A stretch of 64,000 bases of DNA from contig NZ_JALKBF010000001.1 of assembly GCF_023016085.1 (NCBI RefSeq), positions 1,054,001-1,118,000 of the forward strand. Reading direction: 5' to 3'. This DNA is from Aliiroseovarius sp. F47248L (lineage in GTDB: Bacteria; Pseudomonadota; Alphaproteobacteria; Rhodobacterales; Rhodobacteraceae). Both the position numbers and the translations under genes were made by a program. Positions 53,584 to 63,490 of the stretch are shown here, in pieces (within the stretch, counting starts at the first letter, position 1; every line of letters begins with the position of its first letter). Under the pieces are notes generated by a model, which did not search any database, was not told where the DNA came from, and saw nothing but the letters and a program-made list of their open reading frames with translations.

Positions 53584-54877
53584 CTTTTGCTGCCTTGATA
53601 TAGACCATCGGGTTGATGGGCTTGCCGCCGACGCGCACTTCATAGTGAAGATGCGGTCCGGTCGAACGCCCGGAGTTTCCAATATCACCAATTCTATCCC
53701 CGCGCGAGACCCTTTGTCCTTTTTGCACGTTCATGCGCGAAAGATGGGCATATCGCGTTTCGATACCGAACTCGTGTTGGATCTTGATAAGTCGACCGTA
53801 GCCCGAGCTCCACGAGGCGCTGACCACAATCCCGTCAGCGGGCGCGTAGACCGGGGTGCCGATCGGGGCAGCGAAATCCGTGCCATTGTGCATGCGGCCC
53901 CAACGCGATCCAAAGCCCGACGTAAACCGGAACCCTGACTTCACCGGCATCCCAAAGGGCATCTTTTGCGCGGCGATGCGATACAGGTTCATCTTGTCCA
54001 GTTCGCTCAGAATGTTGTTAGCGCGCTCTGCGTCGGGGTCGGGGCCTTGGCCACGGGTCGACAGGATCATCGGTGTCAGCGGGCCCCCCTGGCCGGAATA
54101 GCCACGGCGGACCTGATCAAGGATGTGATCAACCGACATACCGGACTTGGCAAACATCTTGTCCAGCGGCTCCAGCGAGATCGTCACGGCGTCCTCAAGC
54201 TGGCGGAAAATTTGGTCGTTGCGTTCGTCGCGCAGGCGGGCTTCGTAAAGCATATCCTGAGCAAAACGCTCTGCGTCCACCGCGTTTTGCGCCACTAGGT
54301 CACGTTCAGCAGCGGTGCGCGTCAGTTCTGATGTCAAAAAGGCCAGTGTAGCATTGGCTTGGACAGGGGCTGCGTTTGGTTCACCTGTCGATTGCTTGTC
54401 CTGTGCGGCGGCCAGCATGGTGTCAAGGCTGTCCTTGGCCTTGTCCCGTTCGCCCATAGTGCGACGCAAGGTGGATTGGATCACCCCGATACCGGTTTCA
54501 AATTCCTTGCGGCGCTCTTCCGAGGCCAGAAGCTCGCTCTGCATCTCGGAAATCTCGCTGAGGGCGAGGTTGAACCGTTCCTGTGCAGCGGCTGCTTCGG
54601 CGGCGCGGGCGTCGCGTTCTTCGGAGAGGGTTTGCAGACGTTGTTCATACAGCAGTTTGTCGCGCTGTGCCTGATCTCGCATATTTCCGGATCCTATCGA
54701 ATCCATCAGCAATACAGCGGTGGCAATAATTGACCAGGCAATGAACGCGGCCGAGCCAGTCCAGCCAAGGGCTTGCGTTAGGGGAGAAAGCCGGATGAAC
54801 CGCGTGCCCGTCTCGGACCGCAAGAAAAGCCGCTGTTCCGGGAACACGCGTTCCAGGAGGTGATTAACCTTTTTCAT
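53573..54877 (-). CDS. M23-family peptidoglycan metallopeptidase with membrane anchor
   Basis: About 434 residues. An N-terminal helix ('AAFIAWSIIATAVLLMDSIG') anchors it; residues ~60-230 are coiled coil ('LQTLSEERDARAAEAAAAQ'); the C-terminal LytM domain carries the zinc motif 'HNGTDFAAPIG' and 'GPHLHYEVRVGG' intact, so it should be an active endopeptidase. The ATG at 54877 is used; a TTG at 54892 would add five residues. Its partner bactofilin may position it at the division or curvature site. Confidence 0.88.
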   Translation of the reverse strand: MKKVNHLLERVFPEQRLFLRSETGTRFIRLSPLTQALGWTGSAAFIAWSIIATAVLLMDSIGSGNMRDQAQRDKLLYEQRLQTLSEERDARAAEAAAAQERFNLALSEISEMQSELLASEERRKEFETGIGVIQSTLRRTMGERDKAKDSLDTMLAAAQDKQSTGEPNAAPVQANATLAFLTSELTRTAAERDLVAQNAVDAERFAQDMLYEARLRDERNDQIFRQLEDAVTISLEPLDKMFAKSGMSVDHILDQVRRGYSGQGGPLTPMILSTRGQGPDPDAERANNILSELDKMNLYRIAAQKMPFGMPVKSGFRFTSGFGSRWGRMHNGTDFAAPIGTPVYAPADGIVVSASWSSGYGRLIKIQHEFGIETRYAHLSRMNVQKGQRVSRGDRIGDIGNSGRSTGPHLHYEVRVGGKPINPMVYIKAAKDVL

Positions 54878-55000
54878 CAAGCTGATATGCAAGTCCGAAG
54901 CCCCGATTTCATCCCTTTGATCCCTTGTCTGAAGGATATCCAGCTTCTGATGGCGCCCCCCGCAGACCCGAGGTGATTAACGCGGGTGACACATTCACGC

Positions 55001-55020
55001 AAGGAATTTTGAATTTCCTT
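55001..55020. repeat. 20-base AT-rich imperfect palindrome
   Basis: AAGGAA...TTCCTT with mismatches in the centre, located between the stop of the DUF455 gene and the M23 start. It may end the DUF455 transcript or belong to the M23 promoter. Confidence 0.3.
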
Positions 55021-55079
55021 AACAATTGTCGTGGTTTCAAGCGAGATTCTGCCGACGCAAATGGTCGTGTCGCAACCGC

Positions 55080-55952
55080 TTAATCGGGTGTTCCGCGTGA
55101 TCGGCTCGTGGTTTTTTCTGCCAGAGGCCAGTAAAAATCGGGCGGCAATCCAGCTTCGGCGCGCTTTTCTTCGTTGAACGGTGGCTTCAACGCGCCGTGG
55201 AAATAGGTGCGCACCAACCCGTGAAAGGTCTCTTTCGGGTCCAACTCGTGCCGCCCGCACAGAAAGTGAAACCATTTCGAGCCATAGGCGACATGGCCAA
55301 CTTCCTCGGCATAGATCACTTCAAGCGCAGCCACGATGTCGTCCAGCTTTGCTTTACGGAAGATCTCGATCATGCTTGGTGTGACATCCAACCCGCGTGC
55401 CTCTAGCACCATGGGGACGACCGCAAGCCGCCCCAGAAGATCGCCTGCGGTGTCCTCGGCGGCGCGCCACATACCCGCATGGGCAGGCAACGCGCCATAG
55501 TAGCTTCCAAGGGCTTCAAGGCAATCGCTTACAAGGTTGAAATGTTTAGCTTCTTCGTCCGCCGCCTTTACCCAGTCATCATAAAAACCCATCGGCATCG
55601 GCGTGTCGGTGAAACGCGCTATGATGTCCCAATGCAGATCAACTGCGTTCAGTTCGATATGTGCAACCGCGTGTAAAAGTGCCATCTGACCCTCGCGGCT
55701 GCCGGGGCGACGGCGGGGCACATCGCGTGGATCTTTTAACTCGGGCTTTTGGGGTCGGGCGGGAAAATCAGGCGGCGTGGCAGAGCCGATGATCTGGTCG
55801 CGGTCGGTCAATGGGGCCTTGATCGCGCCGTCTTCACGGGCCGCGACCCATTCAGCCGCGTATTTACGCGCCAATGCGGTCTTTTTTCGTCCTTCCTCCG
55901 TGCGCAGGACAGCATTGGCCATTTCTGCCAGCGGGCGGGACAGGTCCTTCAT
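55080..55952 (-). CDS. DUF455 family ferritin-like protein
   Basis: A 290-residue protein. The ATG at 55952 overlaps the peroxiredoxin stop by 4 bases. Residues ~95-240 contain a ferritin-like four-helix bundle with potential metal ligands in 'AVAHIELNAVDLHWD', 'DEEAKHFNLVSDCL' and 'YAEEVGHVAYGSKW' (ExxH-type pairs). The family is related to MiaE-like diiron proteins, but the reaction is unknown. Coupling to the bcp gene hints at an oxidative-stress link. Confidence 0.82.
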   Translation of the reverse strand: MKDLSRPLAEMANAVLRTEEGRKKTALARKYAAEWVAAREDGAIKAPLTDRDQIIGSATPPDFPARPQKPELKDPRDVPRRRPGSREGQMALLHAVAHIELNAVDLHWDIIARFTDTPMPMGFYDDWVKAADEEAKHFNLVSDCLEALGSYYGALPAHAGMWRAAEDTAGDLLGRLAVVPMVLEARGLDVTPSMIEIFRKAKLDDIVAALEVIYAEEVGHVAYGSKWFHFLCGRHELDPKETFHGLVRTYFHGALKPPFNEEKRAEAGLPPDFYWPLAEKTTSRSRGTPD

Positions 55953-56431
55953 TGATTGATCAATTCTTGCGTGGCCGCCAGCACCTCGTCCGCGTGGCCT
56001 TTGATCTTCACCTTGGGCCAGACCTGCGCGATTTTGCCGTCCGGCCCGATCAGGAATGTCGTGCGGGTGATACCCATATAAGTGCGACCGTAGTTCTTCT
56101 TCTCGCCCCACACGCCGTATCGTTCGCACACATCACCTTCGGCGTCCGACAACAAAGGCACGCTGAGGTCTTGTTTGTTGCGGAAGTTTTCATGTTTCTT
56201 CAGGCTGTCTTTCGAGATGCCAAACACCTTCGCGCCAAGCGCCTGAAACTTGGGCAGCAGGGCCGAGAAATCCAGCGCCTCGGTGGTGCAGCCGGGCGTG
56301 TTGTCCTTGGGATAGAAATACAGCACCACCGGTGCAAGGGCGAGCCTGGACAAAGTTACGGGCGCACCGCCATCCTGTGGCAAGGTAAAATCCGGCGCAA
56401 TATCGCCTGTCTTCAGAACGTTATCAGTCAT
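55949..56431 (-). CDS. bcp: Peroxiredoxin (BCP / thiol peroxidase Q type)
   Basis: A 160-residue cytoplasmic peroxiredoxin. The peroxidatic Cys is at C48 in 'KDNTPGCTTEALDF'. E. coli BCP has a resolving Cys five residues later; here that position is not Cys, and the only other Cys is about C102 in 'GDVCERYGVW', so it may be a 1-Cys or atypical 2-Cys enzyme. It reduces hydroperoxides. Transcribed with the DUF455 gene, divergent from the AsmA-like gene. Confidence 0.9.
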   Translation of the reverse strand: MTDNVLKTGDIAPDFTLPQDGGAPVTLSRLALAPVVLYFYPKDNTPGCTTEALDFSALLPKFQALGAKVFGISKDSLKKHENFRNKQDLSVPLLSDAEGDVCERYGVWGEKKNYGRTYMGITRTTFLIGPDGKIAQVWPKVKIKGHADEVLAATQELINQ

Positions 56432-56548
56432 TCGCTTGGCATTCCCTGTGCTCGGTCACTAGTGTTTCCTGATCTTTCCTTCTATGCCGTTTCGCATCAG
56501 GATGAAAGGCACGAGGCCGCGCGGCCAAAGGGCATCTGGGCAATCTGC

Positions 56549-59500
56549 ATGAACAACGACGACAAGCCAACAAGACAAGAGGACGCCGAGGACGCGCGCC
56601 CTGTCTGCGATGGTGATGTGTTGTCCACGCATGATAAACCGACCAAACAGGACGCAGGAGATGATGTATCGGGCGATGGTGCAGACCCAGAAAGCAATGC
56701 CGGGGTTGAAAAGGCTGTCGCGAAGGCCATCGCGGAAGATGGCGATGCGGATGACGCCTTAGACAAAAATGCTTCGGAAGATGCAGGCACTGCTGACGCC
56801 ATCGTGGCGCCATCAGCCCTTGTTGCGACAGCCCGTTTTCCGCGTTGGCGCAAGACAAAGGGGGCGGAAGAACCCGAAGTTACCCCCGAAATGCGGGCAC
56901 GTCGTCGCAAGCGATTGAAGTGGCATTTCGGTATCTGGTCGTTCGTTTTGATCGCCTTGGCCGCGCTGTTTCTGGCGCTGGTATCGATGTCTGTGACGGG
57001 ACATGTATTCGTCCTGCCGAAATGGGCAACCGAACAAATTGAAGAGAAGATTAACAGTCAGACCAACCGCGTTAAGCTGTCGCTGTCTCAAGTCGAACTG
57101 GGCGTCACGCGGTTGGGCCTGCCACGGTTGCGTTTGGTCGATCTTGGGGTGCGCGACGAAACCGGGTTGGAGATCGGACGACTGAATGCGGTAGAGGGCT
57201 CGCTGTTGCTGGGGCCTGTCCTGTCTGGCCGGGTCGAACCTGCGACCCTGTCGTTGCGCGGGGCGCAAATCACTGTTCGACGTAGCCGGGACGGGTCATT
57301 TGATCTGAGCCTCGGGCAGGGAATTGGGGCAAGCGGTGATCTGGCCTCGGTCCTGGATCGCATTGATGCCGTATTCACGACCGGCATTCTGTCCAACAGT
57401 GAACGTATATCAGCCACGAACCTGACCATCACGCTAGAGGATGCGCGAACCGGTCGTTTGTGGCAGGTGACCGATGGTGCGTTGAGCATTAGCCAAACCG
57501 AACAAGCTGTTGATATGACACTGTCCTTTGACGTGTTCAACCAAACCGAAGAGCTGGCTGAAACCGTGCTTGGTTTTCGGTCGGTCAAAGGCAGTTCATC
57601 GGCGCGTCTGACGGCAACTTTCAAAAATGCCCGTGCACGTGACATCGCGGCACAAACACCGCTTTTGACGTTTCTGGGATTGGTGGACGCTCCGATTTCG
57701 GGGGCGCTGCGAACCGTTATTGACGATACCGGGCAGGTGTCAGGTCTGGCAGGCACGCTGGAATTCGGCGCGGGTAACTTGTCGCCGGACCCGGCGGCCA
57801 AGCCGGTGAAGTTCACCGGTGGCAAAGTCTATCTGGATTATGACCCCGAGCGCGAGCGGATGAACTTTGCACAGGCGTCGCTGCAATCTGACTGGGGTGA
57901 GATACAGGCGGACGGGCATTCCTATTTACGCGGTTGGGCGGGCGGCTGGCCGACCGAGTTGTTGGGGCAGCTGAATGTCACCCATGCCCGTATCAGCCCG
58001 CCAGACGTATTTGAAAGTCCATTATTGCTGGGACAAGGATCGGCAGACTTTCGACTCAACCTCAGCCCGTTTCGCGTTGATGTGGGGCAGTTCGCGATCA
58101 CGCATGATGACACGCTGGCGACGGGAAGTGCGCGGATCGGCATTGGATCTGAAGGCTGGTCTGTGGCCATTGATGCCGCAGCCGATCATGTCAGTCCGGA
58201 ACAGGTCACGGCCTTCTGGCCCCTTGCCAATGGTGCGCGTACCCGGATCTGGGCGCGTGACAACGTCACCAAAGGTCGGTTCACCGATGTCAACGTGGCG
58301 TGGCGCAAAGAGCAGGGCCGATCGGCGCACACCGCATTAAGCGCGGCCTTTGAAGGTGTGACTGTGCGAGCCGTCAAGGAAATGGTCCCCATCGAAAATG
58401 CCAGTGGGCAATTCACCATTGATGGGCGGCGTCTGGTGGTCACGGCAGATCAGGGCGTGCTGCGACCATTGGACCGCAACGGAAACGTGGCCGGTGTGTT
58501 GGACGCGGCAGGCACCAGTTTTGTGATCCCCCAGATGGCACGGCGACCTGAAGACCCTGACGCGCCGCGCCCACCGGTGCCCGCCTGGGTGGATTTGTCG
58601 GTAAGCGGCCCGCTGAAAGCGGCGCTGCATCTGTTGGATGACAAACCGTTTCGTATATTCCGTGACACCCCTGATGGAGCGATAGGCCCGGATATGGCTG
58701 GCGGACGTGTGACCCTTGGCGGCCGAATTGACATTGCGATGCAGCCCAAAGTGCCCCGCAGCGCGATAGATTATCGCTTGGCGGGCACGCTGAGCGCCAT
58801 CAAAAGCGACACCATTGTGAACGGGCGGTTGCTGGAGCTGCCCTTTGCTGATCTGGTGGTCGGCACAGAAGGTGTCAGCATAAGCGGGCAGGGTCGTTTT
58901 TCAGGTGTGCCAGTTAAAGGCACATGGGCGCAATCGTTTGGCGGGGGCACGACGTCAGGTCGCTCGACCGTCACTGGCGAGATGACATTGGATCAAGCCT
59001 TTCTTGATGCGTTCTCAATCGGGTTGCCTGCAGACAGCGTGACCGGCTCAACAACGGCGAACTACACGGTTTCGTTGGCGCGCGGTGAAGCCCCGCGCAT
59101 CACGCTCGATGCACCGCTGGACGGTGTCGGTTTGAGCATTGCGGCACTCGGTTGGTCGAAGTCGAAGGGAAGCAAAGGGGCACTGAGCTTGTCGGGCAAG
59201 CTGGGGTCTGCCCCGGTGATTGAAGAGCTTTCTTTGCGCGCACCGGGGCTTGATGCCAATGGCAGCGTCATCATGTCCGAAGGTGGTGGGCTGGTGGCAG
59301 CACAGTTTGATCGAGTGACCCTGGGCGGATGGCTGGATGCACCTGTCACGCTTACAGGGCGTGGCCCGGGAAAACCGGTTTCGGTCACTGTCAAAGGCGG
59401 CATTGTGGATATGCGCAAGACGACATTGGGATCAGGCAAAGGCGGCGGTACCGGCGGACAACCCGTGCCCATCTCGCTGCTACTGGACAAGCTGATTATC

Positions 59501-60211
59501 TCTGAAGGGATCACGATCACCGGGTTTGACGGAGATTTCACGCAGACCGGCGGTGGATTGAATGGCACGTTTCAAGGCCAGATAGGTGCGGGACCAACCA
59601 TTCGTGGCACCGCTGCCCCGCAACCCAAAGGCACGGCGTTTCGGATCACGAGCAAGGATGCGGGAGGCGTGCTGCGGGCTTCAGGCGTTTTGAAATCGGC
59701 CCGAAAGGGCGATATGGAGCTGATTCTGGCCCCCGGTGGAAGCAAGGGCGTCTATGATGGCGATCTGAAGATCAAGAATATCGATGTTCATGACGCACCG
59801 GCAATGGCTGAACTGTTGTCGGCCATCTCGGTGGTCGGTCTGTTGCAGCAACTGGGTGGGCAGGGCATTCCTTTTACCAATGTGGATGCGCGGTTCCGAT
59901 TGGATCCAGACAAGGTCACGATTTATGAAGGCGCCGCGACTGGTCATTCCATGGGCATCTCGATGGATGGATACTATTTCCTTGGATCGGGTCAGATGGA
60001 TATGCAGGGCGTGATCTCGCCCTTCTATCTGGTAAACTCCGCCGGGCGCATTTTCGCGCGCAAGGGCGAAGGGCTTGTTGGGTTCAACTATACGCTCAAG
60101 GGCACTGCGTCTGATCCCAAGGTGGGGGTCAATCCGCTGTCCTTGTTCACACCGGGTTTTTTCCGCGACATTTTCCGCCGCAACCCGCCACCGCGACCGC
60201 AAGCAGAATGA
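56549..60211 (+). CDS. Large AsmA/YhdP-like (DUF3971) envelope protein
   Basis: About 1,220 residues. The ATG at 56549 is chosen because the open frame before it lies over the divergent bcp and DUF455 genes. Residues 1-~125 are acidic and low in complexity, with a twice-repeated 'DKPT(R/K)Q' unit; then one membrane helix (about residues 132-155, '[16 protein letters not shown]'), then a long beta-rich periplasmic part ending in '[25 protein letters not shown]', the AsmA-like C-terminal pattern. Relatives bridge the periplasm and help move phospholipid to the outer membrane. Start is uncertain by a few codons. Confidence 0.82.
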   Translation: MNNDDKPTRQEDAEDARPVCDGDVLSTHDKPTKQDAGDDVSGDGADPESNAGVEKAVAKAIAEDGDADDALDKNASEDAGTADAIVAPSALVATARFPRWRKTKGAEEPEVTPEMRARRRKRLKWHFGIWSFVLIALAALFLALVSMSVTGHVFVLPKWATEQIEEKINSQTNRVKLSLSQVELGVTRLGLPRLRLVDLGVRDETGLEIGRLNAVEGSLLLGPVLSGRVEPATLSLRGAQITVRRSRDGSFDLSLGQGIGASGDLASVLDRIDAVFTTGILSNSERISATNLTITLEDARTGRLWQVTDGALSISQTEQAVDMTLSFDVFNQTEELAETVLGFRSVKGSSSARLTATFKNARARDIAAQTPLLTFLGLVDAPISGALRTVIDDTGQVSGLAGTLEFGAGNLSPDPAAKPVKFTGGKVYLDYDPERERMNFAQASLQSDWGEIQADGHSYLRGWAGGWPTELLGQLNVTHARISPPDVFESPLLLGQGSADFRLNLSPFRVDVGQFAITHDDTLATGSARIGIGSEGWSVAIDAAADHVSPEQVTAFWPLANGARTRIWARDNVTKGRFTDVNVAWRKEQGRSAHTALSAAFEGVTVRAVKEMVPIENASGQFTIDGRRLVVTADQGVLRPLDRNGNVAGVLDAAGTSFVIPQMARRPEDPDAPRPPVPAWVDLSVSGPLKAALHLLDDKPFRIFRDTPDGAIGPDMAGGRVTLGGRIDIAMQPKVPRSAIDYRLAGTLSAIKSDTIVNGRLLELPFADLVVGTEGVSISGQGRFSGVPVKGTWAQSFGGGTTSGRSTVTGEMTLDQAFLDAFSIGLPADSVTGSTTANYTVSLARGEAPRITLDAPLDGVGLSIAALGWSKSKGSKGALSLSGKLGSAPVIEELSLRAPGLDANGSVIMSEGGGLVAAQFDRVTLGGWLDAPVTLTGRGPGKPVSVTVKGGIVDMRKTTLGSGKGGGTGGQPVPISLLLDKLIISEGITITGFDGDFTQTGGGLNGTFQGQIGAGPTIRGTAAPQPKGTAFRITSKDAGGVLRASGVLKSARKGDMELILAPGGSKGVYDGDLKIKNIDVHDAPAMAELLSAISVVGLLQQLGGQGIPFTNVDARFRLDPDKVTIYEGAATGHSMGISMDGYYFLGSGQMDMQGVISPFYLVNSAGRIFARKGEGLVGFNYTLKGTASDPKVGVNPLSLFTPGFFRDIFRRNPPPRPQAE

Positions 60212-60272
60212 TCGGCCTTCGATCCCAAGGAACCCGTTGACGCGGACGGTCAAGCCCCCTACACGCGCCGCC

Positions 60273-61334
60273 ATGAAGCTAAGTGATTTCGACTTTAACC
60301 TGCCCGATGAACTGATCGCGACGCGCCCTGCGCGGCCGCGCACGGCAAGCCGTTTGCTAATGGCAACGTCAGATCAGATCACCGATGCCCATGTCAGCGA
60401 TCTGACCATTTGGCTGCGCCCCGGCGACCGGCTGGTTCTGAATGACACGAAGGTCATTCCCGGTCGCCTGTTCGGCACACGCACACGGGCGGGGCAAGCG
60501 CACGGCGAAGGGGTGGCGAAGATCGAAGTGACGCTGTTGTCTCCGGACGGGGCGGGGCAATGGCATGTGATGGCTAAACCCCTTCGCAAGCTGCGTGATG
60601 GGGATGTCATTGTTTTTTCAGACGATCTTTCAGCCTGCTTCATGGGGCGTGATGACGAACAGGCGGTGATCCGTTTCACCCTTGACGGGGCGGCGTTCGA
60701 TACGGCGCTGGCTGCGGCGGGAAATATGCCGCTGCCGCCCTATATCGCCGCCAAACGCGCTGCGGATGCCCGTGACAACGAAGATTATCAAACCGTGTTT
60801 GCCCGCCATTCGGGGGCGGTCGCGGCACCGACGGCATCGCTTCATTTTGACGATGGTTTGCTTGATCAGATCAAGGCAATGGGTGTCGGACTGACTCATG
60901 TCACGTTGCATGTGGGGGCGGGCACCTTTCTGCCGGTCAAGGTCGACGACATTTCGCAGCACAAAATGCATGCAGAATGGGGCCGGGTCAGCGCCGACGC
61001 CGCGCACGAGATTGAGGCGACAATTGCCGCTGGTGGCCGGATCATTCCGGTAGGCACGACCGCTCTGCGCCTGATCGAAAGCGCGGCCACCGCACCGGGC
61101 AAAATCAGCCCGTGGCAAGGCGAGACAGACATTTTCATCACCCCTGGTTTTCGTTTCAATGTGACAGACGGGCTGATGACCAATTTCCACCTGCCGAAAT
61201 CGACGCTGATGATGTTGGTGTCGGCGCTGATGGGCACGGATCGGATGCGCGCGGTCTATGATCACGCCATCGCGCAGCGCTATCGTTTCTTTTCATATGG
61301 TGACAGCTCTCTACTTCTGCCCGAGGCATCATAA
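60273..61334 (+). CDS. queA: S-adenosylmethionine:tRNA ribosyltransferase-isomerase
   Basis: A 353-residue QueA. The ATG at 60273 begins '[16 protein letters not shown]', the standard start. 'PLPPYI', '[22 protein letters not shown]', '[12 protein letters not shown]' and '[18 protein letters not shown]' in pieces are the conserved motifs. It transfers the ribosyl group of S-adenosylmethionine to 7-aminomethyl-7-deazaguanine in tRNA, making epoxyqueuosine. It follows the AsmA-like gene by 61 bases. Confidence 0.94.
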   Translation: MKLSDFDFNLPDELIATRPARPRTASRLLMATSDQITDAHVSDLTIWLRPGDRLVLNDTKVIPGRLFGTRTRAGQAHGEGVAKIEVTLLSPDGAGQWHVMAKPLRKLRDGDVIVFSDDLSACFMGRDDEQAVIRFTLDGAAFDTALAAAGNMPLPPYIAAKRAADARDNEDYQTVFARHSGAVAAPTASLHFDDGLLDQIKAMGVGLTHVTLHVGAGTFLPVKVDDISQHKMHAEWGRVSADAAHEIEATIAAGGRIIPVGTTALRLIESAATAPGKISPWQGETDIFITPGFRFNVTDGLMTNFHLPKSTLMMLVSALMGTDRMRAVYDHAIAQRYRFFSYGDSSLLLPEAS

Positions 61335-61431
61335 CCTCTTGGCCGGTGCCGGTTCATTACATGTCGTGAAATGTCGTTGGTTCCTGTCCATGACTTGTTA
61401 GTCTGGTGACCAACGCAAACAGGAGATTCCC

Positions 61432-62679
61432 ATGCTTCAGGTCTTGTCGAGCTCTTGGGCGCTGCTTCTTGGTATGATGCTGCTGATGGTGGGCAACGGG
61501 GTGCAGGGCACACTGTTGGGGATCCGGGGCGGGTTGGAGGGGTTTTCCACCTTCCAGTTGTCGATGGTCATGTCCGGCTATTTTGCAGGCTTCCTGTTTG
61601 GATCGCGCATGGCGCCGATCATGATCCGACGGGTGGGGCATGTGCGGGTCTTTGCCGCGCTTGGATCGTTCATCTCGGCGGTGTTGATCCTGTATCCCAC
61701 CTTTACCGACCCGTGGGCCTGGACCGCACTGCGTGTGATCGTGGGCTTTTGTTTCTCGGGCGTCTATGTCACGGCGGAAAGCTGGCTGAACAATGCTGCT
61801 GACAATGAAAACCGTGGCAAAGCCCTTTCGCTTTACATGTTCGTACAGATGGTGGGTATTATCGCTGCGCAAGGCCTTTTGGTGATCGGGGATCCCGGAG
61901 GGTTCATCCTGTTCATCCTGCCATCGGTCCTTGTTTCGATTGCTTTCGCCCCCATTCTTTTGTCGGTGAACCCAACCCCGGCATTTGAGACGACAAAGGG
62001 TCTGAGCTTGCGGGAGCTCTTCCACATCTCGCCTATGGGCTGCGTGGGTTTTATGCTGTTGGGGGGCGTGTTTGCAGCGCAATTCGGTATGGCATCAGTG
62101 TTTGGCCAGCAGGCCGGGCTGACGGTGGGGCAAATCTCAGCATTCGTGTCAGCGCTGTATATTGGCGGGTTGGTTCTGCAATACCCTATTGGATGGATAT
62201 CGGACCGGATGGACCGGCGCGTGCTGATCCTGATTGTAACCGCAATCGCAGCCGTTGCGGCTATGTTGCCGGTCGTGTTCGGCACCCGATACGAGCTTCT
62301 GCTGCTGGCGGCATTCTTCCTTGGTGGGATGACAAACCCACTTTATGCGCTTCTGCTGGCCTACGTGAATGATTTCCTTGAACCCGACGACATGCCTGCA
62401 GCATCCGCCGGCCTGATCTTTATCAACGGGATGGGTGCGATCGCCGGACCCGTGGTCACCGGTTGGGTTATGGGTGTGATGGGGCCGCTGGGGTTCTTTG
62501 GCTACATGGCGCTGTTGCTGGCGGGTTTCCTGATCTATGGCCTGTGGCGTATGACCCAACGGTCCGGCCCGGCACCCAAGGACACGGGAGCCTATATGAC
62601 CATGTCGCCCGCCGCCTCGCCGGTCGCAGTGGATATGGCGCAAGAGGTCTGGGCCGACGAGGCGGAAGAGGACGAGTAG
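61432..62679 (+). CDS. MFS transporter (YcaD-like)
   Basis: A 415-residue transporter with twelve membrane helices. 'GNGVQGTLLGIRGGLEGF' and 'GSRMAPIMIRRVGHVRVFAALG' in the first half and 'GWISDRMDRRVLILIV' (the MFS loop 2-3/8-9 motif) in the second fit the YcaD/sugar-efflux-like group. The C-terminus is acidic. Substrate unknown. CAGGAGA precedes the ATG. Confidence 0.87.
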   Translation: MLQVLSSSWALLLGMMLLMVGNGVQGTLLGIRGGLEGFSTFQLSMVMSGYFAGFLFGSRMAPIMIRRVGHVRVFAALGSFISAVLILYPTFTDPWAWTALRVIVGFCFSGVYVTAESWLNNAADNENRGKALSLYMFVQMVGIIAAQGLLVIGDPGGFILFILPSVLVSIAFAPILLSVNPTPAFETTKGLSLRELFHISPMGCVGFMLLGGVFAAQFGMASVFGQQAGLTVGQISAFVSALYIGGLVLQYPIGWISDRMDRRVLILIVTAIAAVAAMLPVVFGTRYELLLLAAFFLGGMTNPLYALLLAYVNDFLEPDDMPAASAGLIFINGMGAIAGPVVTGWVMGVMGPLGFFGYMALLLAGFLIYGLWRMTQRSGPAPKDTGAYMTMSPAASPVAVDMAQEVWADEAEEDE

Positions 62680-62750
62680 CCCCGAACCTGCGTCCGGCCT
62701 TGCACTGTGCCCCGCACCCGCTAGGGTGAGGGATACAGGAGGCGCAAACC

Positions 62751-63341
62751 ATGTCGGAACCGCAAGAGATCATCACGTTCTGGATCGACGATGTTGGGCC
62801 GAAGGGCTGGTATGAAGCTTCGGACAAATTGGACAACACGATCCGAACACGCTTCATGGCGGATTATGAAGCGGCGCGGGACGGCGAACGCGACCACTGG
62901 CGCGATAGTTCTGAGGGGGCATTGGCGTTCTTGATCCTAACCGACCATTTCCCGCGCAACATGTTTCGCGGCGATGCGCGGTCATTTGCGACTGATCCGG
63001 CGGCACGGGCCTGCGCGGATCTTGCGATCGCGCGCGGGCTGGATATGCAAATACCGCTGCCAGATCGGCAGTTCTTTTATCTGCCCTTCATGCACAGTGA
63101 ATCGATGGACGATCAGGACCGCTGTATCGCTTTGATGGCCGAGCGGATGTCTGACACACCGGGACAAGGCGATACACTTCATGCGCGTGTCCACCGCGCT
63201 ATCATCGAACGCTTTGGACGCTTTCCCTATCGCAATGATGCGTTGGGACGGGAGACCACGCAGGAGGAACGTGATTTTATTGACGATGGCGGATACACCG
63301 CGCTGCGCAAAAGTTTCGAAGCTAAGGAAGGAAAAGCTTGA
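62751..63341 (+). CDS. DUF924 family protein
   Basis: A 196-residue cytoplasmic helical protein. 'EIITFWIDDVGPKGWY', 'LAFLILTDHFPRNMFRG', and 'QFFYLPFMHSESMDDQDRCI' are the standard DUF924 segments, a tetratricopeptide-like fold of unknown function. The ATG at 62751 follows AGGAGG. It lies 71 bases after the MFS gene on the same strand. Confidence 0.9.
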   Translation: MSEPQEIITFWIDDVGPKGWYEASDKLDNTIRTRFMADYEAARDGERDHWRDSSEGALAFLILTDHFPRNMFRGDARSFATDPAARACADLAIARGLDMQIPLPDRQFFYLPFMHSESMDDQDRCIALMAERMSDTPGQGDTLHARVHRAIIERFGRFPYRNDALGRETTQEERDFIDDGGYTALRKSFEAKEGKA

Positions 63342-63490
63342 GCGCCATGAGGGCGCCCATACGACGATCCCCTGAATGTCCCAACTTTGCCGGGTTTCGC
63401 CCAGCGACTAGCGGGTTTTACCTAGCGTCATTGATCCGCTGAAATAAATAGTTTAATGCCAAACTATCTGGAAGATGAGGAGGAGTCCCC

